Source: Paenibacillus polysaccharolyticus
GTDB taxonomy: Bacteria; Bacillota; Bacilli; Paenibacillales; Paenibacillaceae
NCBI RefSeq assembly: GCF_900102085.1
Contig: NZ_FMVM01000003.1
Span: 348,154-412,153, forward strand
Reading direction: 5' to 3'
DNA length: 64,000 nt
Shown in pieces: positions 61,872 to 64,000 of this stretch. The notes beneath the pieces were generated by a model. That model did not search any database. It saw nothing but the letters and a program-made list of their open reading frames with translations, and had not been told where the DNA came from. A program made the translations under genes and the position numbers. Position 1 is the stretch's first letter; every line of letters begins with the position of its first letter.

Positions 61872-63467
61872 ATGTACAAAGTGTTAGTGTCAGATCCAAT
61901 CAGTGATCTGGGAATTCAGCAGCTGGTCGATGCAAGTGATGTCGTTGTCGAGAAGAAAACCGGACTTAGTGAAGATGAGCTTGTTGCCATTATCGGAGAT
62001 TATGATGCCCTACTCGTTCGTAGCCAGACCCGTGTTACTGAACGTATTATGACAGCTGGCACCAATCTTAAAGTGATTGGACGCGCAGGAGTTGGCGTAG
62101 ATAATATTGAACTGGAACCTGCTACACAACGCGGTATCATTGTCATTAATGCACCTGACGGTAATACCATTACGACTTGTGAGCACACTTTTGCCATGAT
62201 GATGGCACTGGCACGACACATTCCGCAGGCATATGCCAAAACGATTCAAGGTACATGGGATCGTAAAACGTTCCTCGGTGTGGAGTTAAGAAATAAAACA
62301 CTCGGTGTACTCGGTATGGGAAGAATCGGTAGCGAAGTAGCCAAACGTGCAAAAGCATTCGGAATGGACATTCTCGCTTATGATCCGTTCCTGACAGAGG
62401 AGCGTGCCGAGAAACTGCAAGTCAAGCTGGCAAGTGTTGATGATATTATCCGTAATGCGGATTTTATGACTGTGCACACTCCACTCACACCAGAAACACG
62501 TCATATGATTTCCCGTCCGCAATTCGAAGTCATGAAAAAAGGCATGCGTATTATTAACTGTGCACGCGGCGGTGTAGTTGACGAAATGGCGCTTGTAGAA
62601 GCGATTGATGAAGGAATTGTTGCTGGAGCAGCATTCGACGTATTTGAAAGTGAACCACCTGCAGCAGATCATCCATTCCTGAATCATCCAAGCATTATCG
62701 TTACACCTCACTTGGGTGCATCAACCGTAGAGGCTCAGGAGAACGTAGCGATTGACGTATCTGAACAAGTTCTTCACATACTTCGCAATGAACCATTTAA
62801 AAATGCGGTTAATATGCCAGCTGTCGCACCAACCGTTATGAACAAACTGCAACCATACTTTAAATTGGGTGAAACGCTAGGTAGTTTTGCAGCACAAATC
62901 ACTCAAAATGCAGTACAAGAGATTCGCATTGACTACGCGGGTGATCTGTCAGAAGTGGATACATCACCGCTCACACGTTATATAGTGAAAGGCATTCTGG
63001 CAAGACATCTGGGCGGAGAAGCCAATATTGTCAACTCCATGCACTTGGCCAAAATTCGTGATCTGAATGTTGTTGTGAGCCAAACCTCTGCTACAAAGGG
63101 ATTCACAAACCTAATTACCGTAACACTCGTAACAACACAAGATGCTGAAGAACGCCGCGTGGCAGGTACGCTTCTTGCAGGGTACGGCGAACGGATTGTT
63201 CGTCTTGATAAATTCCCTGTAGATATTGCACCGGAAAGCCATCAAATTTTGATCTCGCACAACGATAAACCGGGTATCATTGGACGTGTAGGTACTTTGC
63301 TTGGTCAAAATGACGTAAACATCGCATCCATGCAGGTTGGACGTAAAATTATTGGTGGTGCTGCGATCATGATCCTCACCGTTGATAAAGAAGTGCCAAA
63401 AGATGTGCTGGTTCAGCTTACATCTCTGCCTGAATTAAATACAGCTGTTGAGATTGTGCTCGGTTAA
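61872..63467 (+). CDS. serA: D-3-phosphoglycerate dehydrogenase
   Basis: First committed step of serine synthesis. The 531-residue long form has a substrate/NAD domain ([15 protein letters not shown] near 146), catalytic [10 protein letters not shown] and PHLGAST segments, a middle ASB domain (about 320-450) and a C-terminal ACT domain ([17 protein letters not shown]) for serine sensing. TAAGGAGGA precedes the ATG. Regulated by the T-box upstream, so control is dual: transcriptional and allosteric. Confidence 0.97.
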   Translation: MYKVLVSDPISDLGIQQLVDASDVVVEKKTGLSEDELVAIIGDYDALLVRSQTRVTERIMTAGTNLKVIGRAGVGVDNIELEPATQRGIIVINAPDGNTITTCEHTFAMMMALARHIPQAYAKTIQGTWDRKTFLGVELRNKTLGVLGMGRIGSEVAKRAKAFGMDILAYDPFLTEERAEKLQVKLASVDDIIRNADFMTVHTPLTPETRHMISRPQFEVMKKGMRIINCARGGVVDEMALVEAIDEGIVAGAAFDVFESEPPAADHPFLNHPSIIVTPHLGASTVEAQENVAIDVSEQVLHILRNEPFKNAVNMPAVAPTVMNKLQPYFKLGETLGSFAAQITQNAVQEIRIDYAGDLSEVDTSPLTRYIVKGILARHLGGEANIVNSMHLAKIRDLNVVVSQTSATKGFTNLITVTLVTTQDAEERRVAGTLLAGYGERIVRLDKFPVDIAPESHQILISHNDKPGIIGRVGTLLGQNDVNIASMQVGRKIIGGAAIMILTVDKEVPKDVLVQLTSLPELNTAVEIVLG

Positions 63468-63487
63468 ACGGCATCATCAATACTTTG

Positions 63488-63524
63488 AAAAAGACGAGAC
63501 CCACTAAGGATCTCGTCTTTTTTT
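63488..63524 (+). terminator. Terminator of serA
   Basis: AAAGACGAGA (63490-63499) and TCTCGTCTTT (63511-63520), extended by T residues. Confidence 0.93.
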
Positions 63525-63544
63525 GTACAAATGCATATTCGGAT

Positions 63545-64000
63545 TTAACTTAATTGAATAATGGTCAATGTTGCACCTGGAGGCGAGAGGACGGCTGCGC
63601 CGGCGAGACCAAACAATTGGAGCTGGATTGAAGATCCCGCTGTTACAGTAACAATAAACTCCGACTGTAATTGATTAAGTGAGAGTGTTGGCGATACCAC
63701 GCTCGCCGAAATAGCTGTCCCGTTAAGCAACACGCGAGATTGTATTGCCAACGCAGCAGTCAGATTGATTCGATAAGAGATAAAATAGCGACCGGCATTA
63801 GCCAGTGTAAAGGTATCACTTGTACCGTTGACAGTTATACCCGTGCCAAAATTCTGGTTGCTTGGTAATGCTATAAGAGTACCGCCCAAAATAACAACAA
63901 TTGTACCGTTAATGTTCTCAGCAAATGCTGAGTTAGCAGTTACCGAAGTTCCTGTTGCTCCAGTGGCTCCTGTTGCACCCGTAATGCTTGCACCGGTGGC
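63545..64000 (-). CDS. Collagen-like spore-surface protein, BclA-type C-terminal part
   Basis: Only the C-terminal 151 residues are in the window; the frame is open to the right edge. It begins in GATGATGATG-type Gly-X-Thr repeats and then the BclA-like beta-sandwich domain (NGTIVVILGGTLIALPSNQNF through AGRYFISYRINLTAAL to GATLTIIQLS). BclA-type proteins form hair-like filaments on spore surfaces. The repeat-rich N-terminal part lies outside. Confidence 0.85.
   Translation of the reverse strand, partial: ATGASITGATGATGATGTSVTANSAFAENINGTIVVILGGTLIALPSNQNFGTGITVNGTSDTFTLANAGRYFISYRINLTAALAIQSRVLLNGTAISASVVSPTLSLNQLQSEFIVTVTAGSSIQLQLFGLAGAAVLSPPGATLTIIQLS

Noticed and set aside
1..64000. CRISPR arrays, tRNA or rRNA genes, intact transposases, prophage genes
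   Set aside because: I looked for spaced direct repeats, cloverleaf-like segments and transposase motifs and saw none that held up.

Overview
The window looks like chromosomal DNA of a spore-forming, low-to-mid GC member of the Bacillota, most probably Paenibacillus. This is inferred from protein character and gene order, not from any search. Almost every gene lies on the minus strand, and the order follows the Bacillus subtilis region from panBCD to sleB/prsW. Sporulation genes (spoIVA, a SpoVIF-like gene, ypeB, ypjB), bacillithiol genes, a TRAP regulator, a T-box leader and a BclA-like surface protein all fit. No rRNA, tRNA, CRISPR array, prophage or intact insertion sequence was seen.

Layout by increasing coordinate: (1) 1-8.8 kb: panC (cut by the window edge), panB, birA, cca, bshA, bshB1, mgsA, dapB, a TPR protein and a MazG-like protein, with ypjC on the plus strand after them. 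(2) 10-14 kb: ypjB, ypjA and the menaquinol:cytochrome c reductase genes qcrCBA. (3) 14-18.7 kb: a DUF2487 protein, an unlisted small IDEAL-domain gene, a gamma-carbonic-anhydrase-like protein, an unknown protein, a histidine phosphatase, and an anti-sigma/ECF sigma pair. (4) 19.1-31 kb: a candidate small RNA, then the aromatic amino acid supraoperon (aroC-aroB-aroH-trpEDCFBA-hisC-tyrA in transcription order). (5) 31-38.7 kb: cheR, ndk, and the prenyl and menaquinone genes hepT, ubiX, ubiA, menG, hepS; then mtrB (TRAP) and hbs. (6) 38.8-42.5 kb: a sugar-type ABC transporter inserted between hbs and spoIVA. (7) 42.7-57.6 kb: spoIVA, yphF, a ferredoxin, a nucleotidyltransferase-like protein, yphE, spoVIF, gpsA, plsY, der, an S1 protein, plsC, cmk, ypfB, a PilZ protein, ypeB, prsW and mecB. 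(8) 57.8-64 kb: envelope-related genes, a T-box-controlled serA, and the C-terminal end of a collagen-like spore-surface protein.

The best regulatory find is the trp control circuit. A near-consensus promoter (TTGTCA-17-TATAGT) in front of trpE is followed within a few bases by eleven regularly spaced NAG triplets (ten GAG/UAG and one CAG), the signature of a TRAP site. A strong intrinsic terminator sits about 330 nt farther on, just before trpE. The gene for TRAP itself (mtrB) lies about 10 kb upstream in transcription order.

The best candidate for something undescribed is an orphan small RNA at about 19147-19230 on the plus strand. It has a fully consensus promoter (TTGACA-17-TATAAT), a C/U-rich single-stranded stretch and two adjacent hairpins, the second being an intrinsic terminator. 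Other points of note are a 50-residue plus-strand gene next to mtrB, a tiny leader ORF that overlaps hepT by ATGA, a structured leader before panB, a missing sleB beside ypeB, and two structured intergenic stretches that resemble multicopy repeats.
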